Made by a program: the position numbers and the translations under genes. The notes beneath the pieces were generated by a model. The model was not told where the DNA came from. It saw nothing but the letters and a program-made list of their open reading frames with translations, and made no database searches. Shown here piece by piece: positions 16,977 through 27,230 of a stretch of 64,000 nt of DNA. Each line of letters starts with the position of its first letter. The first letter of the stretch is position 1. Source of the stretch: a bacterium SCSIO 12741 (GTDB lineage Bacteria > Bacteroidota > Bacteroidia > Flavobacteriales_G > Salibacteraceae); contig CP073749.1 in NCBI GenBank assembly GCA_024398055.1, positions 1 to 64,000 of the forward strand, read 5' to 3'.

Positions 16977-19900
16977 TTACTCAACTACCAATTTGGCGTT
17001 CTTGTTCAGCGACTCTGAGCGAACCGTGATCAAATAAACACCAGGTTTTAAGTCGTTTACGGCTATGGTTGTAGAACTACTTTCAGCAGCCAATTGCTCC
17101 TGATGCACCACTTGTCCATTGGAGGAATAGATCATCAAATCAATGGTTTCATCTAGGGTTTCATCAAAGGAAATCTCCACCTGGGAACGAGCCGGATTGG
17201 GATAAATCGACCAAACATGGTTCGAAGTCTTGGCTGTTTTTATCGTGCTCAATGGGCTTCGCTTTGGAGTGCCTGAGGCATTTCCGGTTGGAATATCATA
17301 CATATCTCCTCCGAGAAGAATCTGAACGGACTTGGCGTAAACTCCAGCCAGGTTTTCCTTGGGAGCTAAAGTGTTGATTGTGTTCAACTGTGCCGCGTCC
17401 ATTTCATACCAATTTTTGCCCTGCGATACCAAATCGTACTTCAGTTGAAGAAAATCCTTCAAGTCCACTTCATCCGGAACCGTTGGTAGATACTGAACCA
17501 GGTAATTCTGTGCATCGGTAAATTGCCCCAACTCTATCGCTGTCGCAATTTTGTATTCATCCGACACTACATCGCCATGCTGAATTACAAAGGCCTGAAT
17601 ACTATCGTAGCTCAAGGAATCCTGGAAGTTCATTAATACTTGCCCACAGGCCTCAAACAATCGGCTGCGGTGAGATGCGATTTGATTTTCCAACAAAGAA
17701 CGATCACTGATCTCTGCCTGCTCAGCGTCAATTTCTGCCATCATTGCCGGTGGCAGTGGATTGGACTGAAGCGCAGCATAAACCGTATCCGATAGGCCAG
17801 AATGCTCCACCAAAACCGATTTCAGGTAACTATCCGAAAAAGCGGGTACCCGATTGATCATAGCAATCAACATATCGTCTGAGAGATGAGGGCGCAAAGG
17901 ATTGATATCCATTTCCAAAGCTGTTGTTGGGTAATTGGGATCGTTGATATTCCCAATCACTACTGGATCATCTCCATTTTGCAACTGAAGAACCAAAGGT
18001 TGTAGGTCATTTTTACGCATTGGAATGTCGCCATAATACCCACCATTTCCATTCCGGTTTTTGGACGGACAAGTTGCAGAGGCCGATGCACATGATTTAA
18101 GTCGAACCCAAGTGCTTACTTCCGAAGATTGAGGAGCCCTCGTATTATTGAGGTCGTATTCATAATTCAGAAAAGGCGTAATGGTCCATGGCGAAGTAGG
18201 CTTTTCAATGTGCTCTTTATCGGATGACATTGGAACCAACTTAAATTCATTTCCAGGCAAATCCCCAGCCAGACAAGAGCCTTGATTAGCCGGATCACCT
18301 GACGGAGAAAATTGATTACTCATCCAATCCGTTACTTGGTTGTCGTTAAAATCATTGCAACGAATTCGTAGGTAGGCATTATCCTCTTCGGTAGCTATAC
18401 CAATGGCCATGTTTTCATATAGGTTTCGGTACACATCTCCAGTCCCTACAGAAAAGGAATGCCCCGTATTCACAACATAGGCACCTCTCTGTACGCCACT
18501 AAAAGCACCTCCCGGAAGAGTTTTAACCGTATTATCCCACACGTTGAAATAATGGCTGTTGTACAATTCTATTCCATGGCGATCGATATCAGCAGGATCC
18601 ACCCATCCAAATCCCGGATCATAATGAACCGTGTTGTTGCGTAGTTCATCTCCTCTTCCACCGCGAACAGACAAAGCTCTTTCCACATTGGTGAAGGTGT
18701 TGTTCTCAGCACGGGTTCCTTTGGTAAAGTTGGCCGTATTGTTATCCAAGATTCCGTACGACAGGTTTTCAAACGTGGAATAATGAACCAGGTAACTGGC
18801 TCCAAGAGAAGAAATTCCCGCACCTTTTCGGTTAGAGAGTAAGTTATAAGGAAATAGCTCTGGACTAGTGTTACGGAATGTGCAATTGTAAAACAATACC
18901 CGGTTTACATCCCACAAGGTTACCATGGCCGGTGCACAGTAATCACGATATTGACCATTGGGAAGTTGACCCGGAATTTGCTCCGTTGTTTCAAAAGTGC
19001 AATTCGAAATTCGACTTACATTTCTATTCGGATAAGTACCTTGAAAACAGGTGTTACTCACACTTGGGTAACGTAAAAATTCGATGGACCGGGCGTTATT
19101 CCTAAAAGTTGCATTGTCAATCGAAACAATCGCACCACCCGAATTGGCCCAATCAATGGATCCATCAGGATTTTGTTTGGAAGTGGAAATGGCGTTCTCA
19201 GCATTAGAAAGAATGGCACCATTGATTAAGCGAACTTTTCCTTGATTTGCGGTCGTTTGAGGCAAACATGGATTTCCCCAAACTCTAATTCCGGACCAGA
19301 GATCGCATAGGGAAGTAATCGTTCCACCATCCACAATTAACTGAGCTCCTTGCTCAACAATAATGCTACGACCCTTGGCCATTTTTACCGTACCGGATAT
19401 GGTTAAAGTATGACCACTTTTCACAACCACATCGGTGAGTTGCTCCCGGTTGCCCCAAGGTGCTGTGGGTTCGTCGATTTCGGTAACATGCAATTCCACC
19501 TGATGATCAATCGCCAAGTCTGCCACCCAAATTCCTCTTCCATAGGTAGAGGCATATAGTTTCCGTGAACAATAGTCGATTTGAACATCCGTCACCTTCA
19601 CCACAGGTAAATTCATATTGTAGCATTCCCAGTTTGAAGTAGGTGATTTGGGATCCAAATTGACGAAAACCCCAACATCAGTTGCGGCATACATGATTCC
19701 GTTAATCTTATCGATTTCCAGATGGTTAATTGGAAAATTAGGAAGACCATTATTTATTTCTTCCCAATTTATGCTTGCGTCAGTTACGTCGGCATGGTAC
19801 AAGATTTTACGAGAGTTTGGTTTTGTATTTTGGTTTAAGCCAATCCAAATTTCATTCTCATCATCCGGAGCAACGGCAATCGCTGTAAAGCCCTGAACCA

Positions 19901-21842
19901 AATCCTTAGGAGCAAGGTGGGTAGCATTAACCAAGGTGCTGGTCAAATCTTCACGCTGCCATCCGGATGGAGTATCTGTAAATTTCCACAATTTAGCCGT
20001 CGATTTCTCTCTCTTCAGGTCCCCTATGTAGAGTACATTAGAGTTACTTGGAGCCGCTCGAAGTGAAGATACATGATGAGTTCCGAGTTTCGGTTGAACC
20101 CGGGTTCCTGTCCCGTTGGATGGATCATAAATCATCAACCAATTACCCGGGAAAGGTGATTCATCACTTGGACGTTTATAAGCATAAAAAAGCCTGCCAT
20201 CAGCCCCTATATCCATCGGAAAATCTCTACCTCGATCAAAGTGTGCAGTGCTTACACCTAAAGATTTACTGGCATCATTTATCGGATATTCATAAACGGT
20301 GGAATTTTGTCCCACATAAAAGCTTTTACCTTCTTCGTCAATGGCGGCTCGATACCCATCACCAAAAACTATATTATCCCATTCTCGAAATCTATAGAAG
20401 AATCCCATGTCCTGAGCTCCCGCAGCTTCGAAACCGAGTTTTGAAGACACGCCTAAGCCGAAGAACTGCTGAATAGATAATCCAAAACCATTTTTGTTGT
20501 ACCAAGTATAACTGGTGCCATTGAAAACCCAGTGGCCGATTCCACCATCATGGGCATTATAAATTCGCTCGTTACCCTCTAAATCAATTAGGGCCAGAAT
20601 ATCTCTTTTGTCTGGGTGAGGCTTCCAATAATTGATTTGTACGGCGGTAGCGGCAACATTCTTGGTACCACTTCCGGTAGCCGTAGTTAGATCAACCTTC
20701 CACAACTTAACAGTTCCTAGGTAAAATAGATTGGGGTTGGTTCTTGAAAGCTCAATATCATTCATATACCAAGACCCTTTCTTGTCTTCCTCATCTTTAG
20801 TATCAGGGTTGGATATTTCATAGGCCTGCCAGGATATGGATGCGGCTGTCGGATTGGATGTTGTCCAAATGAATTTCGCCCCATTTTTATGTTGAGCATA
20901 AAGAACAACCAAATCGTCATCTGCAGGAGTAACAGACAAATCAATTCTTTCAAGCTTCGTATTGTTGTCGACGTCACATACTCCTGGAATTTGACAGGTT
21001 TTGTCTACCCAGGTATTACCACCATCATCGGAAACTACAAACCGTGATCCCGTCCCAGTTCCATCTGAAGCTCTGTTGTGATAGGTAGTTGCATAAATCT
21101 TATCTGGATCATTAGGATGCACCTCGACATCTAAAAAAAATCCGGCATAACTCGCAGTTCCACTGGTATTAGTATACTTAAGCGTATAATTATCACCGCC
21201 GTCCGTTGACAAATAGAGTTGATTTTGGGAAGCCACAATTACATGTCGCTTGCCATTCGCACCAATTTTTCCGGTATACCTTACTTGCTGAGCGACTAAG
21301 GGTTCATTAACCACATTGTAATCAATACTGGTTGAATTCCAGGTTAATCCACCATCAGTACTATGCATTACACCAGCGCCATAATAGGTCAATAACCCAA
21401 TTTCATTGATTAGACCTATACCGGTGGCAATAAGAATGTCATCGGCATCATCCGGATTTATGGCAATATCAAGCACCCCCATTCCTGGAAGTCGGGATGC
21501 ACAGGTAAGACATTCCCAATTTGGATTCGCCGATTCGTAATTTGTGGTTTTCCAAAGGCCCGAATTCTCGGTACCCACGTAAACCGTATTTAAGCTCGGA
21601 TCATGAACCTTATCCACATAAACCTTAGAGGTTCGTCCTACATTTTCATCCACATTATCACTTTGTATATCGTGATCTGGTGTGATTCGAACCCAAGGGG
21701 TATTATAACTGCCCGACCCTCCACAAATCGGGGTCAACGTTTGACTTTTGCCTAAAAATGGCATTGAGAGGAAGCTCAAGGCTACAAGCCACCCCATTCC
21801 AGGTATTCTCATTAAATCTGTTTTTGAGTTGAAAATTTGCAT
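16977..21842 (-). CDS. Giant T9SS cargo: BNR/sortilin-like propeller plus beta-helix
   Basis: At 1621 residues it is the largest protein in the window. A long N-terminal signal (cleavage near SFLSMPFLGKSQ) leads into a propeller-like region (about 35-790) with many BNR/Asp-box motifs: HSTDGGLTW, YLSTDGGDNY and VSDDGGNTW. A right-handed beta-helix region (about 800-1190) has repeats such as NNARSIEFLRYPSVSNTCFQ and YNCTFRNTSPELFPYN. A helical stretch follows, then a type A T9SS sorting domain (VWSIYPNPARSQVEISFDE ... GVYLITVRSESLNKNAKLVVE). It is a surface or secreted protein; substrate binding is likely but unproven. Upstream lie three 21-bp-spaced repeats. Confidence 0.88.
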   Translation of the reverse strand: MQIFNSKTDLMRIPGMGWLVALSFLSMPFLGKSQTLTPICGGSGSYNTPWVRITPDHDIQSDNVDENVGRTSKVYVDKVHDPSLNTVYVGTENSGLWKTTNYESANPNWECLTCASRLPGMGVLDIAINPDDADDILIATGIGLINEIGLLTYYGAGVMHSTDGGLTWNSTSIDYNVVNEPLVAQQVRYTGKIGANGKRHVIVASQNQLYLSTDGGDNYTLKYTNTSGTASYAGFFLDVEVHPNDPDKIYATTYHNRASDGTGTGSRFVVSDDGGNTWVDKTCQIPGVCDVDNNTKLERIDLSVTPADDDLVVLYAQHKNGAKFIWTTSNPTAASISWQAYEISNPDTKDEEDKKGSWYMNDIELSRTNPNLFYLGTVKLWKVDLTTATGSGTKNVAATAVQINYWKPHPDKRDILALIDLEGNERIYNAHDGGIGHWVFNGTSYTWYNKNGFGLSIQQFFGLGVSSKLGFEAAGAQDMGFFYRFREWDNIVFGDGYRAAIDEEGKSFYVGQNSTVYEYPINDASKSLGVSTAHFDRGRDFPMDIGADGRLFYAYKRPSDESPFPGNWLMIYDPSNGTGTRVQPKLGTHHVSSLRAAPSNSNVLYIGDLKREKSTAKLWKFTDTPSGWQREDLTSTLVNATHLAPKDLVQGFTAIAVAPDDENEIWIGLNQNTKPNSRKILYHADVTDASINWEEINNGLPNFPINHLEIDKINGIMYAATDVGVFVNLDPKSPTSNWECYNMNLPVVKVTDVQIDYCSRKLYASTYGRGIWVADLAIDHQVELHVTEIDEPTAPWGNREQLTDVVVKSGHTLTISGTVKMAKGRSIIVEQGAQLIVDGGTITSLCDLWSGIRVWGNPCLPQTTANQGKVRLINGAILSNAENAISTSKQNPDGSIDWANSGGAIVSIDNATFRNNARSIEFLRYPSVSNTCFQGTYPNRNVSRISNCTFETTEQIPGQLPNGQYRDYCAPAMVTLWDVNRVLFYNCTFRNTSPELFPYNLLSNRKGAGISSLGASYLVHYSTFENLSYGILDNNTANFTKGTRAENNTFTNVERALSVRGGRGDELRNNTVHYDPGFGWVDPADIDRHGIELYNSHYFNVWDNTVKTLPGGAFSGVQRGAYVVNTGHSFSVGTGDVYRNLYENMAIGIATEEDNAYLRIRCNDFNDNQVTDWMSNQFSPSGDPANQGSCLAGDLPGNEFKLVPMSSDKEHIEKPTSPWTITPFLNYEYDLNNTRAPQSSEVSTWVRLKSCASASATCPSKNRNGNGGYYGDIPMRKNDLQPLVLQLQNGDDPVVIGNINDPNYPTTALEMDINPLRPHLSDDMLIAMINRVPAFSDSYLKSVLVEHSGLSDTVYAALQSNPLPPAMMAEIDAEQAEISDRSLLENQIASHRSRLFEACGQVLMNFQDSLSYDSIQAFVIQHGDVVSDEYKIATAIELGQFTDAQNYLVQYLPTVPDEVDLKDFLQLKYDLVSQGKNWYEMDAAQLNTINTLAPKENLAGVYAKSVQILLGGDMYDIPTGNASGTPKRSPLSTIKTAKTSNHVWSIYPNPARSQVEISFDETLDETIDLMIYSSNGQVVHQEQLAAESSSTTIAVNDLKPGVYLITVRSESLNKNAKLVVE

Positions 21843-21893
21843 CTATCAACCCGAAAATAGACCCTACCTGAAAGGCTTAAAAGGGGCAAAATT

Positions 21894-21956
21894 AATTCGG
21901 TAGCTGTGCTCGGGAATTCGGTAGAATTGGGCTTGAATGTGGTCGCATTGGGCAAA
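21894..21956. promoter_or_regulatory. Three direct repeats with exact 21-bp period upstream of the giant T9SS gene
   Basis: AATTCGG at 21894 and 21915 and AATGTGG at 21936 are each 21 bp apart, about two helical turns. Units 2 and 3 share the longer pattern AATNNGGTNGNATTGGGC. The array lies 52-114 bases before the start of the minus-strand gene. A two-copy version occurs at 34231 before another T9SS gene, downstream of lytTR. Confidence 0.5.
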
Positions 21957-22019
21957 CCAATCCCCTTCACCTCAATTTTGAAGTGTCCGTCAACTTAAGT
22001 AAACTGGGGGTTTACGGAA

Positions 22020-22973
22020 TTAGGCGTTGGCCTCAAGCCAGGAATTGACGCTACCTTCTACGCGATTGGAAAGTTGTGATACATCCCCTTTTTGAAAGGA
22101 TTCTCCGGTAATCTTCTCGAAGAGTTCAATGTATCGATCACTCACGGTCTGTACAAAGTCATCGGGCATCTCGGGCATGGATTGTCCCTCTAACCCTTGG
22201 AAGCCATTTGCCATAAGCCATTCACGAACAAACTCCTTGGACAACTGCTTCTGCTTTTCATCTCTATCCTGACGTTCTTGGTAGCCATCAGCATAGAAAT
22301 AACGAGAACTATCAGGCGTGTGTATCTCATCGATCAGGGTAATCACTCCATCCATGTCCTTTCCAAATTCATACTTGGTGTCCACCAGGATGAGGCCTTT
22401 CTCTGCAGCAATTTCAGTTCCTCGTTGAAACAAAGCCCGAGTGTAGTTTTCCAATTCGATATAATCCGCTTCCGATACAATGCCCTGAGCAATGATCTCT
22501 TCCCGGCTAATATCTTCATCATGGCCCTCTTCGGCCTTAGTGGCTGGTGTAATGATGGGCTCTGGAAAACGGTCGTTTTCTTTCATCCCTTCAGGCATAG
22601 CCACACCGCAAATCATCCTTCTACCGGCTTTGTATTCACGCCAGGCATGACCAGAAAGGTAACCGCGAATCACCATTTCAACCTTAAACGGTTCGCATCT
22701 TTTTCCAATGGTTACCTGAGGATCTGGAGTATCCAGTTTCCAATTGGGAACAATGTCAGAAGTAGCGTCCAAAAAGCGGGAGGCAATCTGGTTGAGCACC
22801 TGTCCTTTAAAGGGAATTCCTTTGGGGAGAATAAAATCGAAGGCAGAGATTCGGTCAGAAGCCACCATGACCAAAAGATCTTCACCAATGCTGTAAACTT
22901 CTCTTACTTTTCCGTGGTAGTAGGTCGTTTGCCCTGGAAATTCGAACCTTCCATCCGTCAATGTATTACTCAT
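22020..22973 (-). CDS. purC: Phosphoribosylaminoimidazole-succinocarboxamide synthase PurC
   Basis: PurC (SAICAR synthetase) joins CAIR and aspartate with ATP in de novo purine synthesis. The 317-residue form is longer than the 237-residue E. coli enzyme but is typical for Bacteroidota. Motifs seen are [12 protein letters not shown] (18-29), [31 protein letters not shown] and LVDTKYEFG (about 195-203). A charged helical C-terminal extension ends in [19 protein letters not shown]. Its start overlaps the end of phoH by eight bases, so the two form an operon. Confidence 0.96.
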   Translation of the reverse strand: MSNTLTDGRFEFPGQTTYYHGKVREVYSIGEDLLVMVASDRISAFDFILPKGIPFKGQVLNQIASRFLDATSDIVPNWKLDTPDPQVTIGKRCEPFKVEMVIRGYLSGHAWREYKAGRRMICGVAMPEGMKENDRFPEPIITPATKAEEGHDEDISREEIIAQGIVSEADYIELENYTRALFQRGTEIAAEKGLILVDTKYEFGKDMDGVITLIDEIHTPDSSRYFYADGYQERQDRDEKQKQLSKEFVREWLMANGFQGLEGQSMPEMPDDFVQTVSDRYIELFEKITGESFQKGDVSQLSNRVEGSVNSWLEANA

Positions 22974-23931
22974 TCTCCTGTTCTTGTTTTTTATCGTAAT
23001 CGGCGTATTTGCGAATGATGGATCGAACCAGTTTGTGGCGGATCACATCTTTTTCATTCAAGTAAATAAAGGCTATACCGCTGGTTCCTGGCAAAATCTT
23101 GTTGGCTTGTACCAGACCACTTCGCTGCCTGCTCGGAAGGTCTATTTGTGTTAAGTCTCCTGTGATCACAAACTTGGCTGAACGCCCCATTCGAGTCAGA
23201 AACATCTTGAGCTGACTCTCGGTAGCATTTTGTGCCTCATCCAAAATCACGAAGGCCCGATCAAGGGTCCGTCCACGCATAAAGGCTAACGGAGCAATTT
23301 GAATTACCCCTTTTTCCATCAAAGCTCCGAGCTTATCGGATGGTATCATATCCCTTAAGGCATCGTACAACGGTTGTAAGTAGGGATCCAACTTTTCTTT
23401 CAGATCACCTGGTAAGAATCCCAGGTTTTCTCCTGCTTCCACAGCTGGACGGGTCAAAATGATACGCTTTACCTCCTTGTCTTTCAAGGCTCTAACGGCC
23501 AAAGCAACGGCTGTGTAGGTCTTACCCGTACCCGCCGGGCCAATGGCAAACAGCAGGTCACTTTGTTCAACCGCCTCCACCATTTGAGCTTGATTGGGAG
23601 TTCGGGCCTTAATCGGCTCGCCATTCACTCCATAAAGAATGGTTTCATTCTGTTTGCTCTCCGGGTCATTTTGAACCGCATCGCGCTCCATCACCCGCTC
23701 GATATCTGCTTGGGTGAGCTTATTAAATCGTTTGTAGTGGTTGTATATATCGTGAATGGTCAGCTCAAATTGCTCCAATTCCTGCAGGCTACCCATTACC
23801 TTAAGCGTGTTGCCCCGGGCAATAATTTTGAGTTTGGGAAAGTAATGGCGAAGCAGGTCGATGTTTGCGTTGTTGGCTCCGAAAATTTCTACTGGATTCT
23901 CACTATCAAATTCAATGATCTTTTCCTGCAA
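22966..23931 (-). CDS. PhoH family ATPase
   Basis: A 321-residue PhoH-like protein: an N-terminal KH-like part (about 1-90, [19 protein letters not shown]) and a C-terminal P-loop NTPase. Walker A is GPAGTGKT at 131-138, Walker B is VILDEAQNA, and other signatures are [16 protein letters not shown] and [13 protein letters not shown]. PhoH proteins are cytoplasmic ATPases linked to RNA metabolism and ribosome processing. The gene is first in an operon with purC, diverging from the SAM hydrolase gene. Confidence 0.93.
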   Translation of the reverse strand: MQEKIIEFDSENPVEIFGANNANIDLLRHYFPKLKIIARGNTLKVMGSLQELEQFELTIHDIYNHYKRFNKLTQADIERVMERDAVQNDPESKQNETILYGVNGEPIKARTPNQAQMVEAVEQSDLLFAIGPAGTGKTYTAVALAVRALKDKEVKRIILTRPAVEAGENLGFLPGDLKEKLDPYLQPLYDALRDMIPSDKLGALMEKGVIQIAPLAFMRGRTLDRAFVILDEAQNATESQLKMFLTRMGRSAKFVITGDLTQIDLPSRQRSGLVQANKILPGTSGIAFIYLNEKDVIRHKLVRSIIRKYADYDKKQEQENE

Positions 23932-23994
23932 TGTATTGATTATTAGTTAAATGCGTTTTTTATTTAAATCTAATTTTAATCCCTTTTTCTCCCG

Positions 23995-24037
23995 CTTTGG
24001 GTGGCCTAAATGTTTAAATTTGCCAGCAGCAAAGATA
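23995..24037. promoter_or_regulatory. Overlapping divergent promoter boxes between phoH and the SAM hydrolase gene
   Basis: On the plus strand TTTG (23995-23998) precedes TAAATTTG (24015-24022) by 16 bases. On the minus strand TATCTTTG reads from 24037 to 24030. The two -7 boxes are only seven bases apart in opposite directions within a 144-base divergent gap, so expression of the two operons may interfere. Confidence 0.4.
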
Positions 24038-24075
24038 TTTCAAAAGCACGAAGCCCCAGCGGATTCAACCGATAA

Positions 24076-24858
24076 ATGAAGATCGTTACACTCACCACTG
24101 ATTTAGGTACCGATTATTACAACGCTGCCCTCAAAGGAGCCCTGTTTACCCAATGTCCGGATGCAACGGTAGTGGATATCAGCCACCACATCAGTAAATA
24201 CAACATTGTGGAAGCGGCTTTTGTGCTCAAAAACACCTACCGGGAGTTTCCCGAAGGCACCATCCACATTATCGGAGTGAAGCCCGAAGTGACCAATGAA
24301 TCGGTTCATGTGGGAGTTTATTACAACGGCCACTACTTCATTGGAGCAGATAACGGAATATTTTCCTTGCTATTGGACGGACCTCCCGAGAAAATAGTTG
24401 CCCTCAACATTTTTCATGATGCGGAAACCATGACTTTTCCGACTAAAGACATTTTTGTAAAAGCAGCATCTCACCTGGTTAGAGGTGGAACGCTTGAGGT
24501 GATCGGAACTCCGAAACTCTCCCTGCTGGAAAGGCAAATGTACCGGGCCATTGCGGAGGAAGACAGCATTCGAGGATCGGTAATTTATGTGGACTCCTAT
24601 GGAAATGTGGTCTCCAACATTACCGAAACCTTGTTTAAACAAATCGGACGGGGTCGTGATTTTGTGATTTCGACCAAAGTGAGCCGATACAACATACATC
24701 GCATTAGCAGCAACTACAGCGATGTAACTGAAGGCGAACGATTGGCTTTGTTTGGCGCCTCGGGTTACCTGGAAATTGCCATGAACATTGGTCATGCGAG
24801 CAACTTACTTGGCCTTCATATTAACGACACCGTTCGAATAGACTTTAGCAACTCATGA
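24076..24858 (+). CDS. S-adenosyl-L-methionine hydrolase (DUF62/SAM hydroxide adenosyltransferase family)
   Basis: A 260-residue protein of the fluorinase/DUF62 fold, whose ordinary members use hydroxide to split SAM into adenosine and methionine. The N-terminus ITLTTDLGTDYYNAALKG-like (VTLTTDLGTDYYNAALKG) has the conserved aspartate. It is followed by VDISHHISKYNIVEAAFVL and the FIGADNGIFSLL segment. The C-terminal domain shows VIYVDSYGNVVSNIT and the hydrophobic HASNLLGL. No chloride/fluoride-specific loop is evident. It overlaps the ABM-domain gene by four bases. Confidence 0.9.
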   Translation: MKIVTLTTDLGTDYYNAALKGALFTQCPDATVVDISHHISKYNIVEAAFVLKNTYREFPEGTIHIIGVKPEVTNESVHVGVYYNGHYFIGADNGIFSLLLDGPPEKIVALNIFHDAETMTFPTKDIFVKAASHLVRGGTLEVIGTPKLSLLERQMYRAIAEEDSIRGSVIYVDSYGNVVSNITETLFKQIGRGRDFVISTKVSRYNIHRISSNYSDVTEGERLALFGASGYLEIAMNIGHASNLLGLHINDTVRIDFSNS

Positions 24859-25142
24859 TTCGTCGCATTGTAAAAATGACTTTTAACCCGGAAAAGGTGG
24901 AAGATTTTCTGGCCGTTTTTCGTGAATCCAGAGACAAAATTGCCTCCCAACCAGGTTGCACTCATTTGGAACTATTCCAGGTGACTGATCGACCTAACAT
25001 TTTTATGACCTATAGTTATTGGGAAGACGAATCTGATTTGGAGAATTACCGGCATTCTGATTTGTTTAAATCGGTTTGGGCTCGGACCAAAATTCATTTC
25101 GCCGATCGCCCTGAAGCCTGGTCGGTTAAGGTGCTCGATTAA
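24855..25142 (+). CDS. Antibiotic biosynthesis monooxygenase (ABM) domain protein
   Basis: A 95-residue ferredoxin-like alpha+beta barrel monomer. Motifs are MIRRIVKMTFNPEKVEDFLAVF, QPGCTHLELFQVTDRPNIFMTYSYWED and the C-terminal FADRPEAWSVK. Family members are usually dimers; some are quinol monooxygenases or heme-degrading enzymes, many have no known activity. It is translationally coupled (ATGA overlap) to the SAM hydrolase gene. The actual substrate is unknown. Confidence 0.88.
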   Translation: MIRRIVKMTFNPEKVEDFLAVFRESRDKIASQPGCTHLELFQVTDRPNIFMTYSYWEDESDLENYRHSDLFKSVWARTKIHFADRPEAWSVKVLD

Positions 25143-25232
25143 ACGTTCATTTCACCTGTTTTAACAGGGGCTCCCTTCTATATCACCCTCGGTTTTAGTA
25201 TCTTTTTAAGGAACCAAAATCTAATTTCCTTT

Positions 25233-25856
25233 ATGAACCAAAACCAAACCGATCAATCCACGATTGATGCTTTTGAAGAAACCCTATTTGTCGTATCTGA
25301 ACCCTTTTTAGCCTACTACCTAAAGCCCTTTTCGATTCTTCTTTTTCTCATTTTGTTAGCAGTTGGGGGCTATCTCGGGGATGTTCTATTCATTCCATAT
25401 ACCATCTTACTGGTTTTAGGCCTTGTTTTTTGCTGGGTGCTTCGAACTCGCTATCACTTCGACCTATTTGAAATGAGTTATAAAAATGACTACTCGATTT
25501 TAGGGATTTCATTTGGAGGGAAATGGACAAAGGTTCCTAAGCCAAGTTATTACACCTCTAAGATGGAAACCACCCGTTTCCGCACCAGTAGCCCACTTCA
25601 TGGCCAAGCCACTGGTATGAACTACAACGAATCCGTTTGGAAAATTTTTGTGCATTCCCCCAGGGGAAAGGCCTACCTGCTCTATGAAAACGCAGAAAAG
25701 ACAAAAGTCGTTCAAGCCTTATCAACTGCTCTTGATTTTTTAGACCTGCCCGTTTATTCAGGAATCAAAAGGGAAGACAGACTCATATTACGGGCTGGAA
25801 TTCACAATGGCAAGTTGGCCCTCGTCCACAAGAAGAGACAAGCACCTCGTCGATAA
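25233..25856 (+). CDS. Two-helix membrane protein, unknown function
   Basis: A 207-residue protein with two adjacent transmembrane helices (about 29-50 PFLAYYLKPFSILLFLILLAV and 53-72 VLFIPYTILLVLGLVFCWVL). A cytoplasmic PH-like region rich in beta strands and basic residues follows (WTKVPKPSYYTSKMETTRF, IFVHSPRGKAYLLYENAEKTK). This layout resembles bacterial PH-domain (bPH) membrane proteins but I cannot confirm it. The tail is very basic (LVHKKRQAPRR). The next gene is on the same strand after 66 bases. Confidence 0.7.
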   Translation: MNQNQTDQSTIDAFEETLFVVSEPFLAYYLKPFSILLFLILLAVGGYLGDVLFIPYTILLVLGLVFCWVLRTRYHFDLFEMSYKNDYSILGISFGGKWTKVPKPSYYTSKMETTRFRTSSPLHGQATGMNYNESVWKIFVHSPRGKAYLLYENAEKTKVVQALSTALDFLDLPVYSGIKREDRLILRAGIHNGKLALVHKKRQAPRR

Positions 25857-25922
25857 TCAGCCATTCCTTGTCAGGAAGGCTACGCTTTTGGCGTTTCACA
25901 TTTACCTAACTTTCCCCGCTTA

Positions 25923-27203
25923 TTGCGAAAAGTGGGAAACTGGAAGAAATACAGCTTAGCGACTCAGGTCGGAATAAGTGCACTGGCTTACTTGCTTATC
26001 AGCTATTTTCTGAGTCGGACGCAATTCCTTCCCTTTATCGCAGCTTACTCCGTTTTGTTTCTGGCCTTTTGGAAATTGTATTCTTCCATCTCCTGGAAAG
26101 TTGGATTTCTGGTTGCGGTTGGATTTCGATTACTGGTGTTGTTTTCCATTCCTGTGTTAAGTGACGACTACCTGCGTTTTTTGTGGGATGGTCGCTTGCA
26201 ATTCGAGGGTTTAAATCCTTACCTATTTACCCCCCAACACATCTATAATCAATTCAACTATTCGAGTATGGATGGCTGGTATATCGCCATGAACTCGCCT
26301 AATTACTACACCGTTTATCCTCCCTTCAACCAGTACCTGTTTGCTTTATCCGGCTGGATTGAAAATGAACGGCTGGCGATATTGGCCTTAAAGTTGCCTC
26401 TCTTTTTCGCAGAAATAGGCACCCTTATTCTCCTGCCCAAACTTCTCAAAACCTACGGTCTCTCCCGAAAAAACACCTTACTGTATGCCTTAAATCCACT
26501 GGTAGTTCTCGAAATCTGTGGAAGCCTGCATTACGAAGGGATCATGATCTTTTTTCTCGTGGCCTCACTATATGCTATCCGAATTAATCGATGGATTTTT
26601 GGGGCCTTATTGTTTGGCCTGGCAGTAAGTACCAAATTGATTCCCTTGATGTTTTTGCCCCTTCTTATCCGAGAAATAGGTTGGCGTAAAACGATTGCTT
26701 TTTCAGCCCTCGTGTTGGGGACATTAGGTGTGACTTTTATTCCCTATCTCACCGAAGAATTGATCGCCAATTTGGGTAGTAGTTTGGACCTCTACTTTCG
26801 ATCCTTCTCGTTTAATGGTGGCGTTTACTCTCTGCTGAATGCGGTATTGCCCAAAAGCTGGAATGGATATATCGGATTCACCCTACTCCTTTTCCCCATT
26901 TCCTTGATTGCCTACTTTGTCTTTGGTCCCCGTCGCTCGCCAGAGCTTCCACGCCGGATGGTCCTGCTGCAAAGTGTTTATTATTTCTTTTCCGCCGTGG
27001 TCCACCCCTGGTACCTCACCACAGTTCTGGCATTCAATATTTTTAAACCCTTACGTTTCGTTATTGCCTGGTCCTTTTTAGTTGGACTTTCTTACTTCAC
27101 CTACCGAGGCTTTCCGTATTTGGAAAGTCCATGGATCATTGGAATCGAATATGCTCTGCTCCTTCTGTTTTTAGCCTATGACTGGGGCCGTCAGAAAACC
27201 TAA
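25923..27203 (+). CDS. Polytopic glycosyltransferase-like membrane protein (GT87/mannosyltransferase type), TTG start
   Basis: A 426-residue protein with about ten to eleven transmembrane helices. The motif LSDDYLRFLWDGRLQFEGLNPY (about 80-100) has the acidic pair in the first outer loop typical of GT-C transferases that use lipid-linked sugars, and NYYTVYPPFNQYLF fits as well. The start is TTG at 25923 (protein MRKVGNWKKYS); the next in-frame ATG would remove several helices, so TTG is preferred. It probably transfers a sugar across the membrane to a glycolipid or polymer, an inference from fold only. Confidence 0.8.
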   Translation: MRKVGNWKKYSLATQVGISALAYLLISYFLSRTQFLPFIAAYSVLFLAFWKLYSSISWKVGFLVAVGFRLLVLFSIPVLSDDYLRFLWDGRLQFEGLNPYLFTPQHIYNQFNYSSMDGWYIAMNSPNYYTVYPPFNQYLFALSGWIENERLAILALKLPLFFAEIGTLILLPKLLKTYGLSRKNTLLYALNPLVVLEICGSLHYEGIMIFFLVASLYAIRINRWIFGALLFGLAVSTKLIPLMFLPLLIREIGWRKTIAFSALVLGTLGVTFIPYLTEELIANLGSSLDLYFRSFSFNGGVYSLLNAVLPKSWNGYIGFTLLLFPISLIAYFVFGPRRSPELPRRMVLLQSVYYFFSAVVHPWYLTTVLAFNIFKPLRFVIAWSFLVGLSYFTYRGFPYLESPWIIGIEYALLLLFLAYDWGRQKT

Positions 27204-27214
27204 CTCGAAATAAA

Positions 27215-27222
27215 TACCTTTG
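27215..27222 (+). promoter_or_regulatory. Candidate -7 box TACCTTTG before the nhaC-type gene
   Basis: A perfect TAnnTTTG match ending eight bases before the ATG at 27231. No good -33 element is seen, and it lies in a 27-base gap, so chance is possible. Confidence 0.3.
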
Positions 27223-27230
27223 ACCGACGC

